From positions 19,202 to 83,201 of the forward strand of contig NZ_QLNP01000042.1 of NCBI RefSeq assembly GCF_003261175.1: DNA of 64,000 bases, in the 5' to 3' direction. Shown piece after piece: positions 43,395-56,001 of the stretch. The position numbers and the translations under genes were made by a program. A model generated the notes under the pieces. It searched no databases. It was not told the DNA's origin and saw only the letters and a program-made list of their open reading frames with translations. Positions within the stretch are counted from its first letter, which is position 1; each line of letters opens with the position of its first letter. This DNA comes from Arthrobacter globiformis. Its GTDB lineage: Bacteria > Actinomycetota > Actinomycetes > Actinomycetales > Micrococcaceae.

Positions 43395-44168
43395 GTGTGG
43401 GATCCCGCCAAATACGTCCAGTTCGGCGACTACCGGCAGCGCCCGTTCTTTGACCTGACCGCCCGTGTCCTCGCCGACGCCCCGCGGCAGGTGGTGGACC
43501 TGGGCTGCGGCCCCGGGAACCTGACAGCCACGCTCGCGGCCCGCTGGCCCGACGCGCGCGTGGTGGGCCTGGATTCCTCAGCCGAGATGCTGGCAACAGC
43601 CGAACAGCACCGGCAGTCCACCCCGGGGCTGGAGTTCAGCCTCGGCGACATCGCTTCGTGGCTGCCTGCCGAGGACACCGACGTCGTGGTGAGCAACGCG
43701 GCGCTGCAGTGGGTACCGGGGCACCCCGAACTGCTGGCCGGCTGGCTGGAGGCGCTGAAGCCTGGCGCGTGGTTCGCCCTGCAGGTGCCGGGCAACTTCA
43801 CGTCCGCATCCCACACCCTGATGCGCGACGTCGCAGAGTCGCCGAAGTGGGCCGGCAAACTTGCAGGCGTGCTGCGCCACGATGAGGCGGTGGCGCCGCC
43901 CGCACGCTACCTGGAGATCATGCTCGACGCCGGGTGCGCGGCAGACGCGTGGGAAACCACCTACCAGCAGGTGCTCACCGGCGACAACCCGGTGCTGGAC
44001 TGGGTGCGGGGCGCGGGCCTGCGGCCAGTGCTGGCCGCGCTGTCGCCGGACGACGCCGCCGGGTTCGAGGCCGAATACGGAGCCCGGCTGACCAAGGCCT
44101 ATCCGCCAACGCCGCACGGCACGATTTACCCGTTCCGCAGGATCTTTGCAGTGGCACGCAAGCTCTAG
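43395..44168 (+). CDS. tam: Trans-aconitate 2-methyltransferase-like protein
   Basis: A 257-residue SAM-dependent class I methyltransferase. It begins WDPAKYVQFGDYRQRPFFDL, then has the SAM motif VVDLGCGPGNLTATL, ARVVGLDSSAEML and VVVSNAALQWVPGHPELL; this combination is that of Tam, which methylates trans-aconitate formed spontaneously from cis-aconitate. I chose GTG 43395, behind GGAGG at 43386-43390; upstream starts in the same frame run into the divergent helicase gene. Confidence 0.9.
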   Translation: MWDPAKYVQFGDYRQRPFFDLTARVLADAPRQVVDLGCGPGNLTATLAARWPDARVVGLDSSAEMLATAEQHRQSTPGLEFSLGDIASWLPAEDTDVVVSNAALQWVPGHPELLAGWLEALKPGAWFALQVPGNFTSASHTLMRDVAESPKWAGKLAGVLRHDEAVAPPARYLEIMLDAGCAADAWETTYQQVLTGDNPVLDWVRGAGLRPVLAALSPDDAAGFEAEYGARLTKAYPPTPHGTIYPFRRIFAVARKL

Positions 44169-44305
44169 GGCAGCATGCACCCGGCTCGTGGCGCAACCCG
44201 CCCCGCAACCTCCCGCGCGGTCCGATGTGATCTGGCTTACAATGGCCAAGCGGTTATTGGGGGCCGACCCAGGCTCCCATACGCCCAGGCGATGGAGGAG
44301 GTGCG

Positions 44306-46045
44306 GTGCTTTTCGGCCTGATGCTCCGCCTCTTGGGCGAACACCGGACGGCTGTCTGGGCGATCATCGCCCTGCAGGTGGTGCAGACCGCGGGAAACCT
44401 GCTGTTGCCGACGCTGAACGCGAGCATCATCGACGACGGGATCCTCGCCAACCAGCCCGGGGTGATCCTGGGGCTCGGCGGCTGGATGATGGTGCTCACC
44501 GCCTTGCAGGCTGCGGCCGCCCTGGGCGCCGGGTACCTCGGGGCCGACGTCGCCATGAAGATCGGCCACCGGCTGCGGCGGGAGCTGTTCTCCCAGGTCC
44601 AGGCCATGTCGTCCCAGGAGATCGGGACGTTCGGCACGGCCAGCCTCGTGACCAGGTCCACCAACGACGTCCAGCAAATCCAGACTTTCGCGGTCCTGGT
44701 GTTCACCATGCTCGCAGCGGCGCCGGTCATGGGCATCGGCGGAATCATCCTGGCCGTCCAGCAAAATGCGGCACTGTCCGCCGTCGTCATTGTCATAGTC
44801 CCGCTGCTGGTGCTCATCATGTACCTGATCGTGCGCCGCCTCATCCCGCTCTACCGGACGGGGCAGGCACTCATCGACGGCATCACCCGGATCCTCCGCG
44901 AACAGATCATCGGCGTCAACGTCATCCGCGGCTTCGTCCGGCAGAAGCACGAGGCGGCCCGCTTCGCGGAAGCGAACCGGCGGCTGACCCGAAACAACCT
45001 CCAGTCCGCCCTCCTGGTGGCCGGCATGCTGCCGATGATCATGATCGTGGTGAACCTCTCCTCGGTGGCAGTGGTCTGGTTCGGCGGCCACCTGATCACA
45101 AGCGGCAGCATGGAGGTGGGCGCCCTCACAGCCTTCATCGCCTACATCCTGCAGATCCTGCTGGCCATCATGATGGCCATGTACGTACTCAGCACCGCAC
45201 CGCGCGCGGCCGTCTGCGCCGAACGGATCCAGGATGTGCTGGATGTGACCCCGGCTCTGGGCCTGCCCGCCCCGGCGGAACGAGGCGGGGCCCGGTCCAG
45301 CGGCGGGGGAGTGGAGTTCAGCCACGTCTGGTTCGCCTACCCCGGCGCTGAGTCCCCCGTCCTGGCCGACATCTCCTTTACCGCAGTCCCGGGCACCACC
45401 ACGGCCATCATCGGTGCCACCGGCAGCGGCAAGACCACACTGCTGAATCTCCTGCCACGGTTCCTGAATGCCACGTCCGGCGAAGTCCGGGTAGGGGGAA
45501 CCGACGTCAGGACCCTGCCCGCCGGCCATCTGCGGGAGCGGATCTCACTGGTGCCGCAGCACTCCTATCTCTTCTCGGGCACCGTGGCGACCAATCTGCG
45601 CATGGCCGCGCCGGAGGCCACCGAGGACGAGTTGTGGCAGGCCCTGCAGCTGGCGCAGGCCGAGGACTTCGTGCGCCGGCTCCCGGACGGCCTCCAGGCA
45701 GCCGTCGCCCAGGGCGGGGCAGGGCTTTCGGGCGGGCAGCGGCAGCGGCTCTGCATCGCCCGCGCCATGCTCCGCGCCGCGGACCTCTACATCTTTGATG
45801 ACAGTTTTTCCGCCCTGGACTATGCCACTGAGGCCGCGGTCCGGGAGGCACTGGCGCCCTTGCTGGAAGCAGCCACGGTGCTGATGGTGGCCGAGCGCAT
45901 TCCCACCATCATGGGCGCGGACAGCATCCTGGTGCTGGAGGAGGGCCGGCTGGTTGCCCGGGGGACCCACGCCGAACTGCTGGTATCGTCGCCCACCTAC
46001 CGGGAGATCGCCGAATCCCAGCTCGCCCTGGACGAACAGCCGTGA
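44306..46045 (+). CDS. ABC exporter half-transporter, degenerate-site subunit
   Basis: A 579-residue fusion of a six-helix exporter domain and an ATPase. The ATPase has Walker A GATGSGKTTLL, canonical signature LSGGQRQR, Walker B LYIFDDSFSALD with Asp where the catalytic Glu is expected, and AERIPT where the H-loop His is expected. It pairs with the next gene as a heterodimer with one working ATP site. Substrate unknown: drug, lipid or peptide export are all possible. GTG 44306 has GGAGGAGG just upstream. TACAAT at 44238-44243 is a likely -10. Confidence 0.92.
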   Translation: MLFGLMLRLLGEHRTAVWAIIALQVVQTAGNLLLPTLNASIIDDGILANQPGVILGLGGWMMVLTALQAAAALGAGYLGADVAMKIGHRLRRELFSQVQAMSSQEIGTFGTASLVTRSTNDVQQIQTFAVLVFTMLAAAPVMGIGGIILAVQQNAALSAVVIVIVPLLVLIMYLIVRRLIPLYRTGQALIDGITRILREQIIGVNVIRGFVRQKHEAARFAEANRRLTRNNLQSALLVAGMLPMIMIVVNLSSVAVVWFGGHLITSGSMEVGALTAFIAYILQILLAIMMAMYVLSTAPRAAVCAERIQDVLDVTPALGLPAPAERGGARSSGGGVEFSHVWFAYPGAESPVLADISFTAVPGTTTAIIGATGSGKTTLLNLLPRFLNATSGEVRVGGTDVRTLPAGHLRERISLVPQHSYLFSGTVATNLRMAAPEATEDELWQALQLAQAEDFVRRLPDGLQAAVAQGGAGLSGGQRQRLCIARAMLRAADLYIFDDSFSALDYATEAAVREALAPLLEAATVLMVAERIPTIMGADSILVLEEGRLVARGTHAELLVSSPTYREIAESQLALDEQP

Positions 46046-46058
46046 GCAGCGGGCGGCC

Positions 46059-47918
46059 ATGAAGGGCACCCACGCGGCCAGGCGCACCACCGGCAGTTTC
46101 CTGCCGGCAGCCAAGCGCCTGCTGGGCCTGCTACGGCCGTCCAGGGGCAGGATGGCCCTGGCCGTCGCGGCCACCTGCGGTTTCGCCGCCCTCAATGTGG
46201 CGGCTCCCAAGCTCCTCGGCGACGCCACCGACGTCGTCGTCGACGGCTTCATGCATGGGACGTTCGACGCCGGCAGGCTGGCCGCCCTGCTGGGTGTGGT
46301 GTCGTTGATGTACGTCGGGACCTCCGTCTTCAACTGGGTCCAGGGCGTGCTGACCGCCCAAGCGGTGCAGCGGCTCGTCTTCAACCTCCGCGCCGCGGTC
46401 GAGGACAAGCTGCACCGCCTGCCGTCGTCGCACTTCCACGAACAGGCCAGGGGCGATGTCCTCAGCCGGGCCACGAACGACGTCGACAACATCTCCCAGG
46501 CACTCAACCAGCTGCTCACACAGCTGATCATGTCCGTGCTGATGCTGTGCGGCTCCCTGGCCATGATGCTGTGGATCTCGCCGCTGTTGGCCGCCATCGC
46601 CCTGGTCTCCGTTCCCGTGTCCACGCTGATAACAGTGTTCATGGCCCGCCAGTCCCAGGCCTATTTCGCCGCCCAGTGGTCATCCACCGGTGAGCTGAAC
46701 GCCCACATCGAGGAATTCATCACCGGACACGAGGTGATCAAGGCGTTCGGGCAGCAGGACACGGCGTCGGCCATCTTCGGCCACGGCAACGACCGGCTGG
46801 CCCGCGCCAGCGCGCGCGCCCAGTTCGTCTCGGGAGCCGTGCAGCCGCTGATGGTTTTCGTCGCCAACCTCAACTACGTGGCCGTGGCCGTCGTGGGCGC
46901 CCTGCAGGTGACGGCCGGGGCAATGACCATCGGCGGCATCCAGGCGTTCATCCAGTTCAGCCGCCTGTTCACCCAGCCAATGGGGCAGATTGGCGGCATG
47001 CTCACGCTCATGCAGTCCTGCGCGGCCTCGGCTGAGCGGGTTTTCGCCCTGCTCGACGAGCCTGAGGTTCCACACGAGGACGGCGTTCCGGTCCGCCAGG
47101 AAAACCTGCGCGGCCGGATTGACTTCGAGGACGTCACCTTCGCGTACACCCCGGGGGTACCGGCCCTCAGCGGACTGTCCTTCTCCGTCCTGCCGGGCCA
47201 GACAGTGGCCATCGTTGGCCACACGGGTGCGGGCAAGACCACCGTGGTTAACCTCCTCATGCGCTTCTATGAACTGGACTCGGGCCGCATCACGATTGAC
47301 GGCACGGACATCGCCACGGTCCCCGTGGACTCGCTGCGGTCCAATTTCGCCGTGGTCATGCAGGACGTCTGGCTGTTCAGCGGCACCGTGCGCGAAAACA
47401 TCGAATACGGCTCCCCGGGGGCGGATGATGACCGTATCCTGGCAGCGGCCGAGGCCAGCCACGTGGACCACTTCGTGCGGTCGCTGCCCGCCGGCTACGG
47501 CACGCTCCTGGGAGACGACGGCGACTCGCTGAGCCAGGGCCAGCGGCAACTGATCACCATCGCCCGGGCCCGGCTCGCCGACCGGAGCGTCCTGATCCTG
47601 GACGAGGCAACGAGTTCCGTGGACACCCGGACCGAGATGCAGATTAAGCTCGCGATGAAGCGGCTGCGGCACGGCAAGACAAGCTTCATCATTGCGCACA
47701 GGTTGTCCACCGTGCGCGACGCTGATCTAATTCTGGTCATGGATCACGGACGCATTGTTGAACAGGGGACGCACAGCAGCCTGCTGTCCGTGGACGGCCA
47801 TTACAGGCACCTGTATGAGGCCCAGTTCCGCGGCGCGGACCCCGAGCTCGGCGCCATCCGCCGGCACCGCGGCCGGCACGCCGCCGGCCAGCAGCGCTAC
47901 CGGGAGTCAGGCCAGTGA
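46059..47918 (+). CDS. ABC exporter half-transporter, catalytic subunit
   Basis: A 619-residue exporter half with six membrane helices and an ATPase: Walker A GHTGAGKTTVV, non-canonical signature LSQGQRQL, intact Walker B VLILDEATSSVD and H-loop IIAHRLST. Its Walker motifs combine with the canonical signature of the previous subunit to form the working site. ATG 46059 lies 13 bases after the previous stop. The 3' end overlaps the GntR gene by 4 bases. The C-terminal tail is basic and His-rich (RHRGRHAAGQQ). Confidence 0.93.
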   Translation: MKGTHAARRTTGSFLPAAKRLLGLLRPSRGRMALAVAATCGFAALNVAAPKLLGDATDVVVDGFMHGTFDAGRLAALLGVVSLMYVGTSVFNWVQGVLTAQAVQRLVFNLRAAVEDKLHRLPSSHFHEQARGDVLSRATNDVDNISQALNQLLTQLIMSVLMLCGSLAMMLWISPLLAAIALVSVPVSTLITVFMARQSQAYFAAQWSSTGELNAHIEEFITGHEVIKAFGQQDTASAIFGHGNDRLARASARAQFVSGAVQPLMVFVANLNYVAVAVVGALQVTAGAMTIGGIQAFIQFSRLFTQPMGQIGGMLTLMQSCAASAERVFALLDEPEVPHEDGVPVRQENLRGRIDFEDVTFAYTPGVPALSGLSFSVLPGQTVAIVGHTGAGKTTVVNLLMRFYELDSGRITIDGTDIATVPVDSLRSNFAVVMQDVWLFSGTVRENIEYGSPGADDDRILAAAEASHVDHFVRSLPAGYGTLLGDDGDSLSQGQRQLITIARARLADRSVLILDEATSSVDTRTEMQIKLAMKRLRHGKTSFIIAHRLSTVRDADLILVMDHGRIVEQGTHSSLLSVDGHYRHLYEAQFRGADPELGAIRRHRGRHAAGQQRYRESGQ

Positions 47919-48295
47919 CCGCCGGCCATACCTTCCCGGGGCGGTGGAAACCGAACACCGCCAGCTCCGTGGCCCTCTTCGAGCAGCTGAGGCTGCATGT
48001 GATCGAGCAGGCGGACCAGGGGAAGCTTGCTCCCGGCACGCGGCTGCCGGCGGTGCGGAGCCTCGCCGAAACCCTCGGCGTCGCGCCACACACGGTGGCG
48101 CGGGCGTACAAGGAGCTCGAAGCTGCGGGCGTCGTCGCCACCAAGGGGCGCAACGGGACGGTGGTCTGCGCCCGCGACGAGCGTTGGGGGACGTTGTCCG
48201 TGGCCGCCGCAGACTATGCCGCGGCCGCCAAATCACAGGGCGCGTCGTTCGCCCAGGCCGTCCACCTGCTGGCTGCCGCCTACGACGCCGAGTAG
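47915..48295 (+). CDS. GntR-family regulator, YtrA-like
   Basis: A 126-residue regulator: a GntR winged helix (VALFEQLRLHVIEQADQGKL, TRLPAVRSLAETLGVAPHTV, ELEAAGVVATKGRNGTVV) with only a short helical C-terminus, as in YtrA-type regulators that control neighbouring ABC transporter operons. Its start overlaps the transporter stop (GTGA), which suggests autoregulation of the exporter operon. The inducer is unknown. Confidence 0.9.
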   Translation: MTAGHTFPGRWKPNTASSVALFEQLRLHVIEQADQGKLAPGTRLPAVRSLAETLGVAPHTVARAYKELEAAGVVATKGRNGTVVCARDERWGTLSVAAADYAAAAKSQGASFAQAVHLLAAAYDAE

Positions 48296-48325
48296 CGGCG
48301 TGGCATAGCACACCCGCGTTTATAT

Positions 48326-48341
48326 TCGAAGAAGTTTTCGA
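48326..48341. promoter_or_regulatory. LexA (SOS) box-like palindrome upstream of uvrA
   Basis: TCGAAGAAGTTTTCGA differs from the actinobacterial SOS consensus TCGAAC-N4-GTTCGA only at the inner C and G positions. It ends one base before the TAGCAT -10 box of uvrA, where LexA would block RNA polymerase. Confidence 0.65.
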
Positions 48342-48342
48342 C

Positions 48343-48348
48343 TAGCAT
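48343..48348 (+). promoter_or_regulatory. Leaderless -10 box (TAGCAT) of uvrA
   Basis: TAGCAT, 6 bases, then GTG at 48355. No ribosome binding site intervenes. Confidence 0.65.
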
Positions 48349-48354
48349 TAGTGG

Positions 48355-51276
<2,922 letters not shown>

Positions 51277-51284
51277 CGCAACTC

Positions 51285-51311
51285 CGGCCCGCCAGATCAA
51301 CTGGCGGGCCG
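51285..51311 (+). terminator. Hairpin after uvrA
   Basis: CGGCCCGCCAG and its exact complement surround ATCAA, starting 8 bases after the uvrA stop. There is no U-tract after it, so termination would be of the U-poor kind seen in actinobacteria. Confidence 0.65.
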
Positions 51312-51326
51312 CAGTCGTAGGCGTTC

Positions 51327-51397
51327 ATTGGAGTTTTTGTCCAGATAGTGGCGACTAAACGCCTCGGAAGTCACGAGACGTGGGCTAAAACTCCAAT
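51327..51397. repeat. 71-base element with terminal inverted repeats
   Basis: ATTGGAGTTTT (51327-51337) is the exact complement of 51387-51397. After one mismatch five more pairs follow (51339-51343 with 51381-51385). The inside, around GACTAAACGCCTCGGAAGTC, is not coding. It lies between uvrA and the HAD gene and may be a dispersed palindromic element. Confidence 0.65.
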
Positions 51398-51466
51398 TGC
51401 GGGCGGAAGTATTCCACGGAGGGCATACGAGTTTGAGCAGGCGTGCCATCGTGAGAAACTAGGCCG

Positions 51467-52183
51467 GTGACTTCAACAACAGTGCCCGTGATCTTCGACC
51501 TGGACGGCACTCTTGTCGATCCGGCCGGCGGGATAACAGACGGAATTGCCGCGGCCCTCACGGAACATGGCCTTCCTGTCCCCAGCCAGGACCTTCTAGA
51601 CGCGATGGTGGGTCCCAAGCTGAGCGACTCGCTGCTGAACGTCGCGGCTGTTCCGCCAGCCATGCTCGAGGCTGTCATCCGGACATACCGGAGGCATTAC
51701 CTGGACGTCGGTATTTCCCAGAGCCGCCTGTACCCGGGCATCGTCGACCTGCTGGACAGCTACGTGGATGCTGGGCGGCCCGTGGCTGTGGCGACGCAAA
51801 AGCCGGAAGGCCTTGCCCAGCTGGTGCTTCAACACCACCAGATTGCCGGCCGGTTCCGCGCCATCAGGGGGTCAGCCGCAGATGAGACCGCGGCCGCAGC
51901 CGGTCCGGTTGGCAAGACCGGCATCATCGCCGCCGCCATGACGGACCTCGGCACGCAGCACGCCGTGATGGTGGGTGACCGCGCGCAGGACGTGGCCGGA
52001 GCGCTGGCCAACGGACTCGATTGCATCGGCGTCAGCTGGGGCTTTGCGCCCGACGGCGAACTGGAGGCAGCGGGAGCTGTGGCTGTCGTACACGACACCG
52101 CCGGCCTGCGAGCCAAGGTCGAGGAGCTGGAGAACGTCCGCGCCGCAGCCCTGAGCGAGGTGCGCAACGATGGAGCTGTTTGA
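51467..52183 (+). CDS. HAD-superfamily phosphatase (phosphoglycolate phosphatase-like)
   Basis: A 238-residue HAD hydrolase: motif I VIFDLDGTLVDPAGG, motif II PVAVATQKPEGLA (Thr), motif III Lys (PVGKTGII), motif IV VMVGDRAQDVAGA. The cap resembles Gph/pyrophosphatase PpaX-type enzymes. It may remove 2-phosphoglycolate produced when damaged DNA ends are trimmed, which would fit its place between uvr genes, but the substrate is inferred. The 3' end overlaps plsC by 14 bases. Confidence 0.85.
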   Translation: MTSTTVPVIFDLDGTLVDPAGGITDGIAAALTEHGLPVPSQDLLDAMVGPKLSDSLLNVAAVPPAMLEAVIRTYRRHYLDVGISQSRLYPGIVDLLDSYVDAGRPVAVATQKPEGLAQLVLQHHQIAGRFRAIRGSAADETAAAAGPVGKTGIIAAAMTDLGTQHAVMVGDRAQDVAGALANGLDCIGVSWGFAPDGELEAAGAVAVVHDTAGLRAKVEELENVRAAALSEVRNDGAV

Positions 52184-52838
52184 CGGCGTCCGCTGGACGA
52201 CGCGGACCCTCATCTCCGGCAGCTGCCGGCCAACCGTCATCGGGCTGGAGAATGTGCCCAAGAGCGGGCCGTTTATTGTGGCACCGAACCACCTCTCCTT
52301 TCTGGACAGCGTGATTGTCCAGGCGCTTATGCCCCGGCCCGTCGCGTTCTTTGCCAAGGCGGAGTACTTCACCACCAAGGGCATCAAGGGCCGCGTGATG
52401 AAGTCCTTCTTCGAGGCAGTCGGCTCCATTCCGGTCGAACGCGGGGAACAGGCAGCGAGCGTGCAGGCCCTCAAAACACTGCTGGACATCCTCGAGGACG
52501 GCAGGGGCATCGGCATTTACCCCGAGGGCACCCGGTCCCGCGACGGAATCCTGTATCGCGGCCGGACCGGCGTCGGATGGCTGGCCCTCACCACCGGCGC
52601 CCCGGTGATCCCGGTGGGACTGATCGGCACCGAGAAGCTGCAGCCCGCCGGCCGCAACGCGGTGAAACCCCAGCACTTCATCATGAAGGTGGGGGAGCCG
52701 ATCTACTTCGACAAGACCGGCCCGGACCATTCCCTCCCCGCCAGGCGCCAGGTGACCGACCGGATCATGGACGCCATCGCCGAGCTCAGCGGCCAGGAGC
52801 GCTCCACCAGCTACAACCAGAGCAAGGTCATCGAGTAG
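52170..52838 (+). CDS. plsC: 1-acyl-sn-glycerol-3-phosphate acyltransferase-like (PlsC)
   Basis: A 222-residue PlsC-type acyltransferase. It has the catalytic HX4D motif NHLSFLDS, GSIPVERGEQA, the substrate motif GIGIYPEGTRSRDG and VIPVGLIGTEKL. It makes phosphatidic acid for membrane lipids. ATG 52170 is inside the end of the HAD gene, so the two genes are coupled, which is an odd pairing of functions. Confidence 0.9.
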   Translation: MELFDGVRWTTRTLISGSCRPTVIGLENVPKSGPFIVAPNHLSFLDSVIVQALMPRPVAFFAKAEYFTTKGIKGRVMKSFFEAVGSIPVERGEQAASVQALKTLLDILEDGRGIGIYPEGTRSRDGILYRGRTGVGWLALTTGAPVIPVGLIGTEKLQPAGRNAVKPQHFIMKVGEPIYFDKTGPDHSLPARRQVTDRIMDAIAELSGQERSTSYNQSKVIE

Positions 52839-52900
52839 GCGCTGCTTTCCGGGCGGTTCCGTCAAAATGGCCCGCGGCAATCCGCAGCCCCGTACCTCAG

Positions 52901-52906
52901 TAGACT
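52901..52906 (+). promoter_or_regulatory. Leaderless -10 box (TAGACT) of uvrC
   Basis: TAGACT, 6 bases, then GTG at 52913. No SOS-like palindrome is visible upstream. Confidence 0.65.
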
Positions 52907-52912
52907 GGAATC

Positions 52913-54964
52913 GTGGCAGATCCATCAAGTTATAGACCCCAGACGGGTGAGATTCCGACCAATCCGGGGGTTTACAGGTTCAGGGATCCCCATGGCCGGG
53001 TTATCTACGTCGGCAAGGCCAAGAACCTCCGGTCGCGCCTGAATTCGTACTTCGCGAACCCGGCAGGGCTGCTGCCCAAGACCCACGCCATGGTGTACGC
53101 GGCCAGCAGCGTCGAGTGGACGGTAGTGGGCAGCGAGCTGGAATCCCTCCAGCTGGAATACACCTGGATCAAGGAATTCAAGCCTCGGTTCAACGTGGTT
53201 TTCCGTGACGACAAGACGTATCCGTACCTCGCCGTCACCATGGGCGAGAAGCTGCCGCGCGTGCAGGTCATGCGCGGCGAGCGGCGGAAGGGCACCCGGT
53301 ACTTCGGGCCCTACACGGCCGGCGCCATCCGCGAAACCATGGACACCCTGCTGCGGGTCTTTCCGGTGCGCAGCTGCAGCGCTGGCGTGCTGAAGCGTGC
53401 CCAGGCCAGCGGCCGGCCCTGCCTGCTGGGCTACATCGACAAATGCTCGGCCCCCTGCGTCGGTCGCGTCACAGCCGAGGAACACCGCGCCCTGGCCGAG
53501 GACTTCTGCGCCTTCATGGGAGGCGAGGCCAAGCGGTTCATCGCCCGGCTCGAAAAGGAGATGGGTGCCGCCGTCGCCATCCTTGACTACGAGCGCGCCG
53601 CCCGGCTGCGTGATGACATCACCGCCCTCCGGAAGGTCTTCGAGCGGAACGCCGTGGTGCTGGCCGAGGACACCGACGCCGACGTTTTCGCCCTACACGA
53701 GGATGAGCTCGAAGCGGCCGTCCAGGTGTTCCACGTCCGGGGCGGACGGGTCCGCGGCCAGCGCGGCTGGGTGGTCGAGAAGGTGGAGGACTTCACCACC
53801 CCCGACCTCGTCGAACACCTCCTCCAGCAGGTCTACGGCGAGGACGCTGAGATCCAGGGGCGGCTTCCCCGTGAGGTGCTGGTGCCTGTCGAGCCGAGCA
53901 ATGCGCAGGATTTGGCGGAGTGGCTCGGCGGCCTCCGCGGCGCCAAGGTGGACATCCGCGTTCCGCAGCGCGGGGACAAGGCCGCCCTCATGTCCACGGT
54001 CCGCGAGAATGCCGAACACGCACTGCGGCTCCACAAGACCCGCCGGGCCGGCGACCTGACCGTCCGGTCGCAGGCGCTGCAGGAACTCCAGGAGGCCCTG
54101 GAGCTCCCAGTCCCGCTCCTGCGCATCGAATGCTACGACGTCTCCCACGTCCAGGGCACCAATGTGGTGGCCTCCATGGTGGTGGTGGAGGACGGGCTGC
54201 CCAAGAAATCCGATTACCGCAAGTTCTCCATCACCGGTGCCGCAGCCGCGGACGACACCGCTGCGATGCATGATGTCCTGACGCGGCGTTTCCGGCACTA
54301 CCTGGTGGACAAGACGGCCCAGGTTGAAGCCGCCGAACTGGTCGCGACGCCGGCTGGTCCGGCCATCCCGGCATCCGTCGGCACGGGACCGGCCGACGCC
54401 GGGACCGGGGAAGCTTCACTGTCCGACACCACCACGCCGGCGCCGCGTGCGAAATTCGCCTACCCGCCCAACCTCGTGGTGGTGGATGGCGGCAAGCCCC
54501 AGGTGAACGCGGCTGCCCGGGCACTGGAGGCGCTGGGCGTCGACGACGTCTACGTCGTCGGGCTCGCCAAGCGCCTCGAGGAGGTCTGGCTGCCGGACAG
54601 CGACTTTCCGGTCATCCTGCCCCGCTCCTCGCAGGGCCTCTACATGCTGCAGCGCATCCGCGATGAGGCGCACCGCTTCGCCATCTCGTTCCACCGGCAA
54701 AAGCGCGGCAAGGCGATGACCGTCTCAGCCCTCGACGGCGTGCCCGGGCTGGGTGATTCCAAGAGGAAGGCCCTGCTCGCCCACTTCGGATCGGTCAAGA
54801 AGATCAAGGCGGCATCGGCGGCGGACCTGACCGCGGCCAAGGGTGTCGGCCCGGCGCTGGCCGCGGCCATTGTCACCCACTTCAGTGCGGGCGGCGCGGG
54901 CGGTGACTCGGACGAGTCCGTTCCGGCGATCAACATGACCACCGGGGAAGTGCTGGAAACTTAG
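52913..54964 (+). CDS. uvrC: Excinuclease ABC subunit C
   Basis: A 683-residue UvrC: N-terminal GIY-YIG nuclease ([20 protein letters not shown]), a UVR domain (about 205-240) that binds UvrB, an RNase H-like C-terminal nuclease ([20 protein letters not shown], with [10 protein letters not shown]) and a helix-hairpin-helix tail ([20 protein letters not shown]). It makes the 3' and 5' incisions. A ~38-residue Ala/Pro/Thr-rich insert (about 475-512) interrupts the RNase H-like domain before the conserved Asp of VVDGG. Confidence 0.96.
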   Translation: MADPSSYRPQTGEIPTNPGVYRFRDPHGRVIYVGKAKNLRSRLNSYFANPAGLLPKTHAMVYAASSVEWTVVGSELESLQLEYTWIKEFKPRFNVVFRDDKTYPYLAVTMGEKLPRVQVMRGERRKGTRYFGPYTAGAIRETMDTLLRVFPVRSCSAGVLKRAQASGRPCLLGYIDKCSAPCVGRVTAEEHRALAEDFCAFMGGEAKRFIARLEKEMGAAVAILDYERAARLRDDITALRKVFERNAVVLAEDTDADVFALHEDELEAAVQVFHVRGGRVRGQRGWVVEKVEDFTTPDLVEHLLQQVYGEDAEIQGRLPREVLVPVEPSNAQDLAEWLGGLRGAKVDIRVPQRGDKAALMSTVRENAEHALRLHKTRRAGDLTVRSQALQELQEALELPVPLLRIECYDVSHVQGTNVVASMVVVEDGLPKKSDYRKFSITGAAAADDTAAMHDVLTRRFRHYLVDKTAQVEAAELVATPAGPAIPASVGTGPADAGTGEASLSDTTTPAPRAKFAYPPNLVVVDGGKPQVNAAARALEALGVDDVYVVGLAKRLEEVWLPDSDFPVILPRSSQGLYMLQRIRDEAHRFAISFHRQKRGKAMTVSALDGVPGLGDSKRKALLAHFGSVKKIKAASAADLTAAKGVGPALAAAIVTHFSAGGAGGDSDESVPAINMTTGEVLET

Positions 54965-55062
54965 CCCGTGCCCGGAAACTTGGTTAGGGTAAGTACGGGA
55001 AATCGGCGTGTGCCGCAAACAGCAACCCGCGCATAAACTGCGCGCAGGAAGCAACAGCAGGA

Positions 55063-56001
55063 ATGAGGCTGGAATCAATGGCAGAGTCGACGGCGGAGTC
55101 CAGCACGGAAGAGGACGGCCTGACACCGGTCAAGCCCGCCGAAGCGGAACTGCTCATCGTGACCGGAATGTCCGGCGCAGGCCGCAGCACCGCCTCCGAT
55201 GCGCTGGAGGACCACGGCTGGTACGTCGTCGAAAACCTGCCGCCGCAGATGCTGGGGACGCTGGCTGAACTCGTGTCCCACGCCCCGCAGTCCATTCCCA
55301 AACTTGCCGTGGTGATGGACGTGCGCAGCAAGGCGCTGTTTGCCGACATCCGCGCCGCGCTCCGCGCCCTCGAAGTCAGCGGGGTCACCTTCCGGGTGCT
55401 GTTCCTCGATGCCAGCGACGACGTCCTGGTCCGCCGCTTCGAACAGGGCCGGCGCCCGCACCCGCTGCAGGGCGGCGGCAGGATCCTGGACGGCATCGCC
55501 GCAGAACGTGAACTCCTCAAGGAACTGCGCGACTCCTCGGACCTCGTCCTGGACACCTCGTCCCTGAACGTCCACGGTCTCGCCACCGCGATCACCGAAC
55601 TGTTCACCGAAACCGGCCCCATCGCAATCCGCCTGAACATCATGAGTTTCGGCTTCAAATACGGGCTACCCGTGGACGCCAACTATGTGGCCGACGTCAG
55701 GTTCATTCCAAACCCGCACTGGGTGCCGGCGCTCCGGCCGCACACCGGCCTTGACCAGGACGTCAGCGAGTACGTCCTCGGAGCCGAAGGCGTGCCGAAC
55801 TTTGTGGAGCGCTACGTTCTCGCGCTGGAACCTGTCCTGGAGGGCTACCGCCGGGAGAACAAGCACTACGCCACCATCGCCGTCGGATGCACTGGCGGAA
55901 AGCACCGCTCCGTGGCGGTCGCGATGGAACTCTCCAAGCGGCTCGCGCAATATCCGCGGGTGACCGTGACCACGACGCACCGGGACCTGGGCCGCGAGTA
56001 A
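55063..56001 (+). CDS. rapZ: RapZ-family nucleotide-binding protein
   Basis: A 312-residue RapZ/YvcJ protein. It has the P-loop GMSGAGRS (35-42), [14 protein letters not shown], the [10 protein letters not shown] segment and the C-terminal [17 protein letters not shown]. In enterobacteria RapZ controls amino-sugar synthesis through small RNAs; in Gram-positives the role is less clear, though the gene is constantly linked to yvcK and whiA. The start may be ATG 55063 or ATG 55078 (the latter has GAGG upstream). TAAACT near 55033 may be the -10. The stop overlaps the yvcK start (TAATG). Confidence 0.93.
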   Translation: MRLESMAESTAESSTEEDGLTPVKPAEAELLIVTGMSGAGRSTASDALEDHGWYVVENLPPQMLGTLAELVSHAPQSIPKLAVVMDVRSKALFADIRAALRALEVSGVTFRVLFLDASDDVLVRRFEQGRRPHPLQGGGRILDGIAAERELLKELRDSSDLVLDTSSLNVHGLATAITELFTETGPIAIRLNIMSFGFKYGLPVDANYVADVRFIPNPHWVPALRPHTGLDQDVSEYVLGAEGVPNFVERYVLALEPVLEGYRRENKHYATIAVGCTGGKHRSVAVAMELSKRLAQYPRVTVTTTHRDLGRE

